A stretch of 64,000 nucleotides of DNA from Helichrysum umbraculigerum (taxonomy: Eukaryota; Streptophyta; Magnoliopsida; Asterales; Asteraceae): NCBI GenBank assembly GCA_949592205.1, contig CATIUR010000003.1, positions 168,319,759 to 168,383,758 of the forward strand. The letters run 5' to 3'. The notes below the pieces were generated by a model. That model did not search any database and had not been told where the DNA came from. It saw nothing but the letters and a program-made list of their open reading frames with translations. The translations under genes were made by a program, and so were the position numbers. Shown piece after piece: positions 50,940 through 63,208 of the stretch; position 1 is the first letter of the stretch; every line of letters begins with the position of its first letter.

Positions 50940-51639
50940 GGAAAACAAAGTCAACTGGCTGCATATAGGAGTTGTGCGCAAACTAACTCCCTCTGCTCCT
51001 ACTATGAATCACTTGACCCCGATTTTAAGTTGACTATCAATGAAAATTTTGATAATAATGGCAATGGTAGCTGTCTACTTAGAATGTTGAGGCTACCAAC
51101 TAAAGTGGACGTGCTAACTCATGTGGTCGACAACTTAATAGATAGACATAATTTAAAAAACCAGTGTTTTGACATTAATGATCATCACCTCAATGTTACA
51201 TTGGAGGATGTGCTATATATAACTGGTCTGCCGATTAAGGGTCGGGATCCCAATGGATTTTATCGCGTGTACGGTTTGGAAAAAAAAGCAAGTCCAGGTG
51301 ACTGAATTGAAGAATTTTGCAACGAAAACTGAAACTGATTGCGATAAAAGGATCATGGTTGTACTATTGATGATGATTTCCTGCTTCATCATCACCAACA
51401 AGGATGGGCAGAAGATTTCTAGCTGCTATGTCCAATTTGTCGAAGAATTGGACAAAGTTGATGGTTATGCTTGGCGAGCGGCACTTCTGTCCTACTTCTA
51501 TCGTGGGATTGCTGAATAGAAAATAAACGGCGCTCCTATTGAAGGAAACTTTTGGGTTGTTTTTGTAAGTACTATTACATACTAATTATAGTTTTTTTTT
51601 ACTAATTACAATGTTTTATTATTTCAATATATTTATACA

Positions 51640-52771
51640 TCTATTTTATATATTAAAAGAAAAATCTTGAGAAAATATTAACCCTTAGATGGAGATCAAC
51701 AATTAAGATTTAACCCTTAATTTATTTAATGACATCATTAATCCCATTTTTATGTGACTAAAAGACTAATATATCCTTCTATATTTACAATATATACCCT
51801 TCAATATTTACAATATAAATCCTCCGTTTTTCCTTTAATTGTAGATAATCCTCCAAATATTTTATGAAAATTTAATTTGAATAACCAATTTATTATTTCT
51901 TCCATAATTCAAATTTTTCCTACAATTTTATTTATTTCATTATTTCTGAAAAAAAACCCAATAAGTTTATTTTCAATTCCAAAAAATTCATAACTTCCTT
52001 CCATCATCGAGTGAGTTAAATTCTTATACGACCTCCTATTTAATTTGAATCCTTTTGACAATTTCTAATTTACGATTCTTGGATCACGGATGCCAACGGG
52101 TCGGGTTCCGACGGATTTTTATGTATTTGTATCCATACCACCGCCCTTTTTGAATTCTTTCATCAATTTTTAATTTACATTGCTTGCATTATGGATGCCA
52201 ATGGGTCGGGTTCCCACGGGTTTTGGTGTATCTATACACATACGCATTTAGAATATTTGTACTGATACCCAGCCCAATACCTGTCGGGTACCCAATTAGT
52301 ATTACCCATCGGCTTTTCATATTTATTCGCGGGTTTCGGTTATCCCCATGTATGTAACTTTGACCAAACAAAAAAATTTAGTTATTGAAAATACAACGCA
52401 AATTTTAAACACGAAAAAAAAAGCGATACCAAAATACCATAAACTATAGTATATTCAAGATTTCAAATCTTAAAGCTAACAATTTAACTTTTTAGTTAAC
52501 TAATTCAAAGTTTCGGTACGTTCAAGATAACGAACAATTTCATGTTTTCATATCATATAAAATTAAAATGTAATAATCATGAAAATCCAAATATAATAGC
52601 GTATGATATAATGTTTACCAGTTGATGTGTACACTATCTTATTATATATAAAAAAATTTGTATATATAGTATATAAAACTCAAAATAATAATAACAATTA
52701 TACAGCTACGGATACGAATACTTAAATATTTTTCATGGACGATTCCGCAAATTTATTGGGTCCTAAACTAG
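51640..52771 (+). mobile_element. Putative Helitron inside the PMD pseudogene
   Basis: Begins TCTATTTTATATATTAAAAG after an A and ends GGGTCCTAAACTAG before a T, so the A-T insertion rule and the CTAG end are both met. The GC-rich hairpin before CTAG is degenerate (CCGCAAATTTATTGGG). Inside, a segment with GGATGCCAACGGGTCGGGTT at 52087 recurs as GGATGCCAATGGGTCGGGTT at 52193. No helicase ORF, so non-autonomous. Confidence 0.45.
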
Positions 52772-53080
52772 TATTACTTTATTCTTTAGGAATTTTTTCT
52801 TCTTCGCATGCGTAGTTTATGGACTCTACATGGAATTGAAATCCAGTTAAACATTCCAATTTTAAAAACCATTATGATCTTGGTGAAGCTGATCTCCAAT
52901 AACCATCGACTGAATAATCAGATTGATATAGATGCTATGCTAGCACATTATCCGGACAATGTAAGCTCTTTACATCCTTAACACTTTTATACATCCTTAA
53001 TACGTCTTTGTATAAAAATTTCATTGCTACTTGGAGCCATTTTCCCTATTTTCCTTTTTTCCTTATAATTTCTTTTGCGG

Positions 53081-53139
53081 AAAGTATTTGTATTGTAAAC
53101 GGTACCTTCAATAGGTACCGTTAACAATACAAATACTTT
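53081..53139. repeat. Near-perfect hairpin, 27-bp arms
   Basis: The left arm 53081-53107 (AAAGTATTTGTATTGT...GGTACCT) is the reverse complement of 53113-53139 with one mismatch, with loop TCAAT. Located between PMD pieces. May be a foldback mini-element or a small-RNA-type hairpin; function unknown. Confidence 0.85.
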
Positions 53140-53307
53140 TCCCATTTTCTTTTTAGTTGACATTTAATATTTTATTATTTGTATCTGTATAAATAGGCTA
53201 TCGAATGGAATTCGTATAATGCGAATATGTTACCTGATCTTTTGCATATCCAGCTTTCATTTGGGACTATTCTTTCCGTATTGTTTTACTTGAGCGTTGT
53301 GGTGTAT

Positions 53308-53312
53308 TATAC
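53308..53312. repeat. Target-site duplication TATAC (left copy)
   Basis: TATAC directly precedes the LTR start TGTGACACCC and recurs at 60681-60685. Confidence 0.9.
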
Positions 53313-56163
53313 TGTGACACCCGGTCAAAAATGACCCGAATTTCACTCCAAATTTGAAGTTTTATTCCGCGTATCACATACGCGCAATAACCAAAGTATA
53401 CAAGTACTAAACATATAAATGTATATTTATAACTTGAAAAGATTATTTAATAATCTCGTACATACGAACCCGACAGAACACACAATCTCAAATACAAACG
53501 TTAGTGCAAAACATTTTTAAACAAAGAATTATTATCGAGAATAATAATTAATAATTCCGGTAGAAATTTAAATACATTTGGATACAGAAAACTCTCCGTC
53601 AAAACAAACTAAAACAAAGATATATTTTTATTACTTAGTTAAAAGCATTTTTATAAAACACTACGATTAAAAATATAAACGATTATATTTTTAGAAAATT
53701 TTCATTTGAAGACATTTTACTAATTATCGATCGGGTAAACAAACACGGGTACCGCGAATTAATCATTGGAGCCCGGTCATATACCAAACCCCAATAATTG
53801 ATTTCACCCACACTCACACAACACATTCATCTGATCTCTCTCTCATTCTTCATCTTCCAAAAATAAAACAGAGTGAAATCAACAACAAAGCAAAACAACA
53901 TCAGTAATATTCATCATCGATCATTAATCATCATCATCGTTTACTTCTTCCTCTCGGCATCACCACTGGACACCACCACTCCCGGCCACCACCAACCGGA
54001 TACCACAACCACCGAGAACACCACCGAACCACCACCATCTTCGGATCACCACCATCATTGAAACAACAACAACAATAAGCAACAGCAGGGAACAACTTCA
54101 TCATCATCACCATCATACTCCACCACCTCCGATTACCATCTCACTCGTGAGCAACCACTCTCTCTTAGAACCTCATGTTTATAAAACTCATTATCTTCAT
54201 GTTTTAGTGTTATATATCGATTTTTATGTCCTAAAAGATAGATTAGAAACTGTTTGTTTGGTTGAAATTGTGAATCAGAGCTGTAGGAACTGAGCCATAC
54301 GGATGGTGGTGTGCCACCTCTAAAAATGAAAGATCTTTACTTAAATTAGTAATTAACACATAAATATTTATACCAAGCAATAAATAAACAAACACAATTG
54401 CTAGCCTATTGGTTAGGGGTGGTCTTTTGAAGCCAAAGGTCACGGGTTCGAGTCCCGTGACCATTTTTGTTTCCATTATATATATATTTTTTTTGACTAA
54501 AGTGTAAGGTACAAATATATATGCCCATTGCTTCTTTTGTACAGGAGACTAATTATAAATGTTAATCCACATGGGTGTTATGTTAAATCCCTAGAGTTTA
54601 TAAATTTTTACATGTATATATATGGATAAACTACTTATTTAAAAAAAAATGCGTATAAACTATATTATGAATAACTTGTTAAAAATGATCACAAATGTTT
54701 GATTAATTATCTAATAATTAATCAATATTAACATTTTTATTAAAGATAGATTATATATATAAATATATATTTATATATATACTACACACAATGACAAAAT
54801 AATTCGAGTATATACATATGTATGACAAATGACCAAACTCGAGGAAATACAAACGTTTTTAATTCAAGAAACACCATCCGATAGTACCTATTTCAACTCA
54901 TACGATCTCACAAAACAATCACATCATTTGCATAATTTGACAAGCTGTCAAATACTCGTATTAATATATCTTTTACATTTAGGAGACTTCGAATTGGATA
55001 TTACTTGCAGTTAGGAACGCTAGCACCCACAGGTGAGTCTCACGGCCCCTTTTTACTGTTTTACTATTTTGGGGAGATGCATTACTTTATTTACTTGAAT
55101 ACTTGAAGTTACTGTTTTACTAAATTACTTGTTTGACTTATACTTCACCAAATTGTTATTTTACAAACTTTACAAACATACAGACTTACAGATTCACTAT
55201 TTATCTAATCAACTTACAGTTTTACTGAGATACTGTTTGTTGACATATCGACTTACCGAATTATTGATTACCGGCTTACAGACTTTACCGACTTACCGAA
55301 TTACAGACTTACTGATATACTGTACTGCTTGAGTTACGTTTAATCCAATGAAGGCCTCTGAATCATAGTTGTTAGTTATGGACTTAAGCGCGAGTATTAG
55401 TATATGGATCCATATGGGACTGACAATCCCCACCTGGGGTGGTAGCACCACCACGAACCTTACTCGTATAAACAGGTGTTTTCTACTCGTTACATATGAG
55501 TGTTTGTGGATTAGCACTCACGGGGGCACAACTTACAGACTTGTTAAGCTTCGACTATGATGCTCACAGCAAAGTATATCACACCCTATTGCATTCGTGC
55601 AATGATTACTTATTACATTACTGGATTATTACTTACTTACTGCTATGGGTTACTACTCGATAGCAGGGTTGCAATGATTGATTACTGACCGATTACATAC
55701 GTACAATTACCTTTACTACTTTATTCAACTGTGCAAATACAAGTATGGATATATTGCTTTTGTGAACTGTTATACTCAAATTGTGTTCAATTGATTTACT
55801 AACTACAAACCTGTGAGATTCACCAACCTTTTGGTTGACACGTTTTAGTAATGCATTCTCAGGTACACAGCCACAGTAGGATGGCCCAGCAGGATCTACT
55901 TGTATGCTAAGCTAGTATGAGTCGTATGCATACACTCTTATGAAGATTTTACTCGCATTATTGTTTGTACTATGATTATGTTTCATTTGAAAACTCACAA
56001 ATAATGTTTCTTTATGACATAAAACTTTGAATTACTTTTGTAATGTAATGTATTTTCAAAAATGTCTCATTTAGAGTCGTTTACTATATATCTTGTGCTT
56101 TGTTATTGATTAGTCACGCCCCGACCCGATCCGCTTCCGCAACCCGAAATAGGGGGTGTGACA
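53313..56163 (+). repeat. 5' LTR of the LARD-like element
   Basis: 2851 bp. It contains a leader-like CTCTCTCTC tract at about 53835, CAC/ACC-rich DNA at 53945-54120, and the tRNA-like module at about 54395-54470. The short ORFs inside (for example the His/Thr-rich one at 53873-54061) are low-complexity translations and recur in the other LTR; I do not call them genes. Confidence 0.92.
54395..54470 (+). repeat. tRNA-like A/B-box module inside the 5' LTR
   Basis: TAGCCTATTGG at 54402 fits a pol III A box and GGTTCGAGTCC at 54445 is a canonical B box, followed by CCCGTGACCATTTTTG with a T-run as a possible pol III stop. The nine-base arms GGTCACGGG / CCCGTGACC enclose TTCGAGT. The 5' side does not pair with the 3' side as an acceptor stem, and the anticodon arm is poor, so this is not a functional tRNA gene. 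It resembles the head of a SINE. Confidence 0.65.
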
Positions 56164-57819
56164 GATTGGTATCAGAGCCTAAGGTTATAGTGAACTAGGT
56201 TTCATGTAGTGGGCCTAGACTATGGCCGTTAGGCAGTATTCCTCATTAGGTATGACTGGTTCAAGGATTACATCATACGAATTTAATTTAACATAGCGTA
56301 GCTAACTATGTACAATTAAACAAAGATGATGTAACATCTGAAAGGGGTTATATTGAACATGAATGCATTAGCTGACTCTGACCACGAGAGAACCGGGACC
56401 ACTAATTGTTTTGTGGTAGACACGACTAGGTAGATATATAGGTATATATGGTATATACATATATGATTAGGCTATTATGTGATATAAGTATATATACATA
56501 TATAAGCCTCGACTACATACTACTATCTAGGCTATTATATACTGAAGGTATAGGAATAGACCTTATACAATGATACTCTCGTTACCACCTACACCACTGT
56601 AAATGACAAATATAGCTACTCCAGCGTCCCTCGATATAAGGAACGGGACTTTGTATTTGCTTACTACCGTCTACCTAATTTCACGTCTAAAACAATTTGA
56701 AACTCACACACAGTACAGTTAGGTGTATCCTAGGAAAACTGCTTTCAACAGGCCTCTTCCCTCGAAATTTTTCATAACTCTTGTTTTTCAACGAATTTTG
56801 TTACATCGAATTTTCAAAGTCTTGCCACCGACAAGAGTTTCAACCGAACTATTTATCGACTAAAGTTTTCATCAGACTTCAAAGTTTTCAGCCGACTTTC
56901 ATCATCATAGTTTTCTAACAAATGTATTTCTAACAAAATGTTACAAATTTCTCTTGAAATGTTTTATAAAATTCTCAAAATTTCATAACCGTGTAAACTT
57001 ATATATAATACACAACTTTATACAAATTTTAAATTTTAGATGGTCAGCAAAATTACACGGCATACGATGACATCCTTGCTTCTAAGATAAAAATCTACTA
57101 AGACTCAAATGAGGACGCGGGTGGCCTCATTCTTCGACAGCCTAACTATTCTTGTGATTACTTGCTTTACTAAACCTTGATTGTTATTTGTTACTACATT
57201 CTGTGCTTTAAATCCTGGAAATGTGTTAAGATTAGAAAACTACAACTCGACTTCTACACGATTCCGACAGAGTTAGGGAAAAATGAAAATTTAGTTTCTA
57301 TAGTTTCTATATACGAGACAAGGTTTAGCTCATATAAATAGGAATAACAGATCCTACACTGCCTTATACCGGAAAACATACCGGTTAATTTTTATATTGT
57401 GGGTAACAACCCCATAAAACTAATTTGTGCTAAACCACTTAGTTTCTATAAGAGACTGATAGAGTCTAAGTTATGCTACGATACTACTTGCTGTTACAAA
57501 CTGTACGAACGCAGTGGAAGTTACTGCTTTACTTTAGGCTACTAGTGCAAAGAGTAGCTACACCTTAGCAACTGGCTGACTTACTGAATTTACTCTCACA
57601 GACAAAATGGTCTAAGATATCAAAACTCATTTCCTTTATTCCTTTCGTTTCCAGTAGAGCAATAGTTCAACAAGGGGAGGTAGACAATCTTAGATAGACG
57701 AGTGTGTCACTTATGAAAATATCACAAACTTACTTAGGATATGCACCGACCAATACTTCGACTCATCAATAATTACTACGAACAAATTTCGGGACGAAAT
57801 TCTCCTAACAAGGGGAGAA
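56164..57819 (+). other. Internal region of the LARD-like element
   Basis: 1656 bp between primer site and polypurine tract. No ORF above 60 codons is present. Sequence just after the primer site (AAGGTTATAGTGAACTAGG) and before the 3' LTR is gypsy-like; the middle is not recognisable. Confidence 0.7.
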
Positions 57820-60680
57820 TGTGACACCCGGTCAAAAATGACCCGAATTTCACTCCAAATTTGAAGTTTTATTCCGCGTATCACATACGCGCAATAACCA
57901 AAGTATACAAGTACTAAACATATAAATGTATATTTATAACTTGAAAAGATTATTTAATAATCTCGTACATACGAACCCGACAGAACACACAATCTCAAAT
58001 ACAAACGTTAGTGCAAAACATTTTTAAACAAAGAATTATTATCGAGAATAATAATTAATAATTCCGATAGAAATTTAAATACATTTGGATACAGAAAACT
58101 CTCCGTCAAAACAAACTAAAACAAAGATATATTTTTATTACTTAGTTAAAAGCATTTTTATAAAACACTACGATTAAAAATATAAACGATTATATTTTTA
58201 GAAAATTTTCATTTGAAGACATTTTACTAATTATCGATCGGGTAAACAAACACGGGTACCGCGAATTAATCATTAGAGCCCGGTCATATACCAAACCCCA
58301 ATAATTGATTTCACCCACACTCACACAACACATTCATCTGATCTCTCTCTCGTTCTTCATCTTCCAAAAATAAAACAGAGTGAAATCAACAACAAAGCAA
58401 AACAACATCAGTAATATTCATCATCGATCATTAATCATCATCATCGTTTACTTCTTCCTCTCGGCATCACCACTGGACACCACCACTCCCGGCCACCACC
58501 AATCGGATACCACAACCACCGAGAACACCACCGAACCACCACCATCTTCGGATCACCACCATCATTGAAACAACAACAACAATAAGCAACAGCAGGGAAC
58601 AACTTCATCATCATCACCATCATACTCCACCACCTCCGATTACCATCTCACTCGTGAGCAACCACTCTCTCTTAGAACCTCATGTTTATAAAACTCATTA
58701 TCTTCATGTTTTAGTGTTATATATCGATTTTTATGTCCTAAAAGATAGATTAGAAACTGTTTGTTTGGTTGAAATTGTGAATCAGAGCTGTAGGAACTGA
58801 GCCATACGGATGGTGGTGTGCCACCTCTAAAAATGAAAGATCTTTACTTAAATTAGTAATTAACACATAAATATTTATACCAAGCAATAAATAAATAAAC
58901 ACAATTGCTAGCCTATTGGTTAGGGGTGGTCTTTTGAAGCCAAAGGTCACGGGTTCGAGTCCCGTGACCATTTTTGTTTCCATTATATATATATATTTTT
59001 TTTGACTAAAGTGTAAGGTACAAATATATATGCCCATTGCTTCTTTTGTACAGGAGACTAATTATAAATGTTAATCCACATGGGTGTTATGTTAAATCCC
59101 TAGAGTTTATAAATTTTTACATGTATATATATGGATAAACTACTTATTTAAAAAAAAATGCGTATAAACTATATTATGAATAACTTGTTAAAAATGATCA
59201 CAAATGTTTGATTAATTATCTAATAATTAATCAATATTAACATTTTTATTAAAGATAGATTATATATATAAATATATATTTATATATATACTACACACAA
59301 TGACAAAATAATTCGAGTATATACATATGTATGACAAATGACCAAACTCGAGGAAATACAAACGTTTTTAATTCAAGAAACACCATCCGATAGTACCTAT
59401 TTCAACTCATACGATCTCACAAAACAATCACATCATTTGCATAATTTGACAAGCTGTCAAATACTCGTATTAATATATCTTTTACATTTAGGAGACTTCG
59501 AATTGGATATTACTTGCAGTTAGGAACGCTAGCACCCACAGGTGAGTCTCACGGCCCCTTTTTACTGTTTTACTATTTTGGGGAGATGCATTACTTTATT
59601 TACTTGAATACTTGAAGTTACTGTTTTACTAAATTACTTGTTTGACTTATACTTCACCAAATTGTTATTTTACAAACTTTACAAACATACAGACTTACAG
59701 ATTCACTATTTATCTAATCAACTTACAGTTTTACTGAGATACTGTTTGTTGACATATCGACTTACCGAATTATTGATTACCGGCTTACAGACTTTACCGA
59801 CTTACCGAATTACAGACTTACAGACTTACTGATATACTGTACTGCTTGAGTTACGTTTAATCCAATGAAGGCCTCTGAATCATAGTTGTTAGTTATGGAC
59901 TTAAGCGCGAGTATTAGTATATGGATCCATATGGGACTGACAATCCCCACCTGGGGTGGTAGCGCCACCACGAACCTTACTCGTATAAACAGGTGTTTTC
60001 TACTCGTTACATATGAGTGTTTGTTGATTAGCACTCACGGGGGCACAACTTACAGACTTGTTAAGCTTCGACTATGATGCTCACAGCAAAGTATATCACA
60101 CCCTATTGCATTCGTGCAATGATTACTTATTACATTACTGGATTATTACTTACTTACTGCTATGGGTTACTACTCGATAGCAGGGTTGCAATGATTGATT
60201 ACTGACCGATTACATACGTACAATTACCTTTACTACTTTACTCAACTGTGCAAATACAAGTATGGATATATTGCTTTTGTGAATTGTTATACTCAAATTG
60301 TGTTCAATTGATTTACTAACTACAAACCTGTGAGATTCACCAACCTTTTGGTTGACACGTTTTAGTAATACATTCTCAGGTACACAGCCACAGTAGGATG
60401 GCCCAGCAGGATCTACTTGTATGCTAAGCTAGTATGAGTCGTATGCATACACTCTTATGAAGATTTTACTCGCATTATTGTTTGTACTATGATTATGTTT
60501 CATTTGAAAACTCACAAATAATGTGTCTTTATGACATAAAACTTTGAATTACTTTTGTAATGTAATGTATTTTCAAAAATGTCTCATTTAGAGTCGTTTA
60601 CTATATATCTTGTGCTTTGTTATTGATTAGTCACGCCCCGACCCGATCCGCTTTCGCAACCCGAAATAGGGGGTGTGACA
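57820..60680 (+). repeat. 3' LTR of the LARD-like element
   Basis: 2861 bp, nearly identical to the 5' LTR. It includes a 10-bp extra unit (ACTTACAGAC) near 59817. Confidence 0.92.
58902..58977 (+). repeat. tRNA-like A/B-box module inside the 3' LTR
   Basis: Second copy of the module described at 54395-54470: A box at 58909, B box GGTTCGAGTCC at 58952. The boxes are unchanged between the LTRs. Confidence 0.65.
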
Positions 60681-60685
60681 TATAC
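60681..60685. repeat. Target-site duplication TATAC (right copy)
   Basis: Matches 53308-53312. Confidence 0.9.
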
Positions 60686-60794
60686 ACCAGCCACATCGTG
60701 TAGCAAAACAATTTTCGGTGTTTGGAAAATATGATGTGAATCGGTTTAAGTGGAAAGGAGTAACAATCAAGCACAAAGAGAACACATGCTGCTA

Positions 60795-62130
60795 ATCAAG
60801 ACTTTTTAAAAAAATTATGCTAAGGAGTACTCAGCTTGGCTTCTTTTATAATAGAACTTGCCTTCTTTTAGATTGAATCATGTGTATATATTTAGATTTT
60901 CATTCTATATATATGGAACTTATGTTTCCTTTGGTAGTTCATTCTGAAGATGATGATACCTACAACCCAAGTTGCACTTACAAAAGTAAGAAACAAAGTA
61001 GCTTTTTTCCCCTTGTTGCCGGAATATACCGTACAGGTTTAAGTAAGAAAAAATATGCTTTTTTTCCTTTTTTCCGAATGTACCGTTTGAACTAGTGCAG
61101 CGGTAGAGAATTTGGTTCGATTATCAAAATGTTGGTTAAATTTTACTTCAAAATTTATTCGTATGTTAAGCGTATGGCCCGATGATCAAGATGGACGCCA
61201 CCAAAGAATTTGCCAAAGGGAAGCTCAACACAACATTGCATGTTATTGAAAACCGAAAATCATATTCATCATTGTATGCTCAAACTCATTAATGATGTGT
61301 AAGTTTATACAAGTTTAATTTTGATTAATGATGCTCAAACCCAAAATCTATACAAGTTTATTAATGATGTGTAAGTTTTTGATTTGTATGCTACCGACTT
61401 ATAAGTTATATACTCTGCAGATTGTAGTGCCTAACTTTGTAGTGTTACTGCAATTTGGATTGGTTCTTAGTACGTAATACTCACCCTGATTGCATTTTCG
61501 TCCCAATAAAAAGAAAACAAAGGAAATATTTTACTGTAGGAGAAAAAACAATAGTATTTTCACAGATTGCGTACAGAAATGATAGACAAAACGTATAACT
61601 ATCGTCTCACGTATTGGTCCTTTTGAGTTGTTTTGGTGATGAGCTAGTACTGAGCTTGAATGACATAATCTTATTGCTTCTAAAAAACTGTGTTGTTGTC
61701 AAATGCCAAAGCATATATAGCCATCATAAAATCGACTACCTTTACATCTATTCATGACCATGGACCCAGTAACACGTCAAATGTATGCCTTCCACAGGGT
61801 TGAGGATAAAGCTTGAAGACCCGATAGTTTCATGCAGTGTGGATGCTGATGATGATATCAAAAGTGACTTGTTAGTTTGAAATTAAGATACTGAATGTGA
61901 ATCACTACTTCTGTAGTTCTGTAGTACTGGTGAATGGTGATATTATAGGAAAGAAATATACAATGCATTATACATTAGTTAGTATCTCGTTTACGGTTGT
62001 CATCTCGAATCTTGTGGTTCAACTTTAGTCACTTGGTAGCTTTGTAATGAGTTTGAGCATACGTTGATGAATATGATTTTGGATATTTGAAGACAAGATC
62101 AACGCTGTAATTTATTTGCATGTTAAGCAT
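60795..62130. other. Intergenic with a partial duplicate of the kinase-like locus
   Basis: No intact gene. At 61165-61250 a segment including GATCAAGATGGACGCCACCA is a near copy of 62125-62200, but it diverges after CACAACATTGCATG and has no open frame. An unrecognised 71-codon ORF lies at 60880-61095 (+). Confidence 0.45.
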
Positions 62131-62138
62131 ATGGTCTG

Positions 62139-62335
62139 ATGATCAAGATGGACGCCACCAAAGAATTTTCCCAAGGGAAGCCCAACACAACATTGCATGA
62201 AGGGAAATTTGATGGAGTTGATGTTGTAGTAAAGAGAGTTGAGAGGTGGGGGAGACGCAATTATTATTTCAATGTAATTCGGAATCTTTGGTTATTCAAC
62301 AACCATCCCACTATCATTAGTAAAAAACATTAATA
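62139..62335 (+). pseudogene. Protein kinase N-lobe fragment (IRE1-like)
   Basis: A 64-codon ORF starting MIKMDATKEF reads GKPNTTLHEGKFDGVDVVVK, then RV..., then NVIRNLWLFNNHPTII. The pattern G-x-x-x-T-x-x-x-G-x-F/Y-D/E-G-x-x-V-x-VKR, then an Asn-Leu and HP-x-I block, is that of a kinase glycine loop, VAVK strand and helix C, and it is nearest in my memory to plant IRE1-type kinases. The frame ends soon after and no catalytic loop is seen, so it is a fragment. Family placement is tentative. Confidence 0.45.
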
Positions 62336-62400
62336 TGTATAAATATATTGAGATAAAATATATTATAATTAGTAAAAAACTATAATTAGTACGTAATAGG

Positions 62401-62535
62401 ACTTACAAAAACAACCCAAATATTGCATTTAATAGGAGCGCCTTTTGTTTTCCATTCAGCAATCCCACGGTAGAAGTAGGATAGAAGTGCCGCCCACCAT
62501 CAACTTTGTCCAATATAGGCAGCTAGAAAAAATTA
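62401..62535 (-). pseudogene. Inverted second copy of the PMD exon end
   Basis: The minus strand reads ATTGGACAAAGTTGATGGT, then GGCACTTCTATCCTACTTCT, then GATTGCTGAATGGAAAAC, then TTTGGGTTGTTTTTGTAAGT. This matches 51400-51570 on the + strand apart from small deletions. Here the codon that is TAG at 51517 is TGG, which suggests the ancestral frame continued. Deletions make this copy non-coding as well. Confidence 0.8.
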
Positions 62536-63208
62536 TATCTCATAAAATTTATTTAATTTAATTGTGAAAAAGAATTTATTTAATTGTGAATTTACAAAAG
62601 TACCCCTCCGTTCAAATCAGGTTAAAAACTATTTTTTAGAATTAGACAATGGTGGTTAAATTTGGACCCTGATTTGGAAGATCCAATGGCTCATATTCAT
62701 TCTTTCATTCTCACACAAAATGATTGAACTCATTTGAACCTCACTCTTCGAATATAATTAGACAACCTATACAGCAAAAATAGTAATTTAACTGTTTTAA
62801 AATTTTATTAGACGTGCAGAACGCATTCACCCGTCTGTTAACATCTTTAATGGGCTTTTGCATTTATTGATATGGGCTCGATCCACCTCATTTTGTAACC
62901 CTCTTCTGGACCTAAACCCAAAACAAACAAAAAAATATTTTGTAATTTTTAAAAACTGACATGCCACTTATAGTTATTTAAAGGACACTTTTGCTCGATT
63001 AAATTAAGCATCCACATTGTCAAATACAATAGTTACTCGGAAAAGAAAAATGTAAACTTTATTTATTGGTATATCATACAAAGTTACAAACGATACAAAA
63101 GAACATATAATACATAAATAAATACAACCAATAAAAAGAATCACGAATTTAAAATTCATCAAATACTCCAATTAAAACAAAGAAGAAGCTCCCTTCAATC
63201 AAAACAAT
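62536..63208. other. AT-rich DNA; right end holds the phytocyanin 3' UTR
   Basis: No gene seen from 62536 to about 63040. The last 100-200 bases before 63209 are presumably the 3' UTR of the minus-strand phytocyanin gene. Confidence 0.4.

Larger units (their letters stand above)
53313..60680 (+). mobile_element. Non-autonomous LTR retrotransposon (LARD-like, gypsy-derived)
   Basis: Two long LTRs (53313-56163 and 57820-60680) flank an internal region of only 1656 bp. Ends are TGTGACACCC and GGGTGTGACA, with a TATAC target duplication. The primer site TGGTATCAGAGCC at 56167 matches initiator tRNA-Met, and a polypurine stretch AAGGGGAGAA lies at 57810. No gag or pol ORF remains, but the last internal bases (TTCGGGACGAAATTCTCC) recall the end of a chromovirus pol. 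The LTRs differ at roughly 14 sites plus a 10-bp insertion, so insertion is recent. It interrupts the PMD pseudogene. Confidence 0.9.
50940..60794 (+). pseudogene. Plant mobile domain (PMD) gene, broken
   Basis: PMD proteins (the PMD/MAIL1 group, also carried by transposons) are recognised here from several pieces. At 51030-51305 the frame reads RMLRLPTKVDVLTHVVDNLI, then HHLNVTLEDVLYITGLPIKG, the conserved PMD 'T-L-x-D-V-x-x-L-x-G-L-P-I-x-G' block. A frameshift at the A8 run near 51285 moves the reading to 51253-51519, with DGYAWRAALLSYFYRGIAE then TAG. Further pieces lie near 52810-52960 and 53195-53312. After the inserted LTR element the pattern resumes at 60681 with HRVAKQFSVFGKYDVNRF and a stop at about 60794, the PMD 'RV-x-(R/K)-QFG' motif. 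Frameshifts, a nonsense codon and two insertions make it a pseudogene. Confidence 0.7.

Noticed and set aside
53873..54061. His/Thr-rich ORF repeated at 58380-58568
   Set aside because: Low-complexity CAC/ACC translation inside LTRs; the reading frame has no domain and mirrors on the minus strand as another ORF.
54395..54470. A functional tRNA gene
   Set aside because: A and B boxes are good, but the acceptor stem does not pair and the anticodon arm is poor; treated as a SINE-like module.
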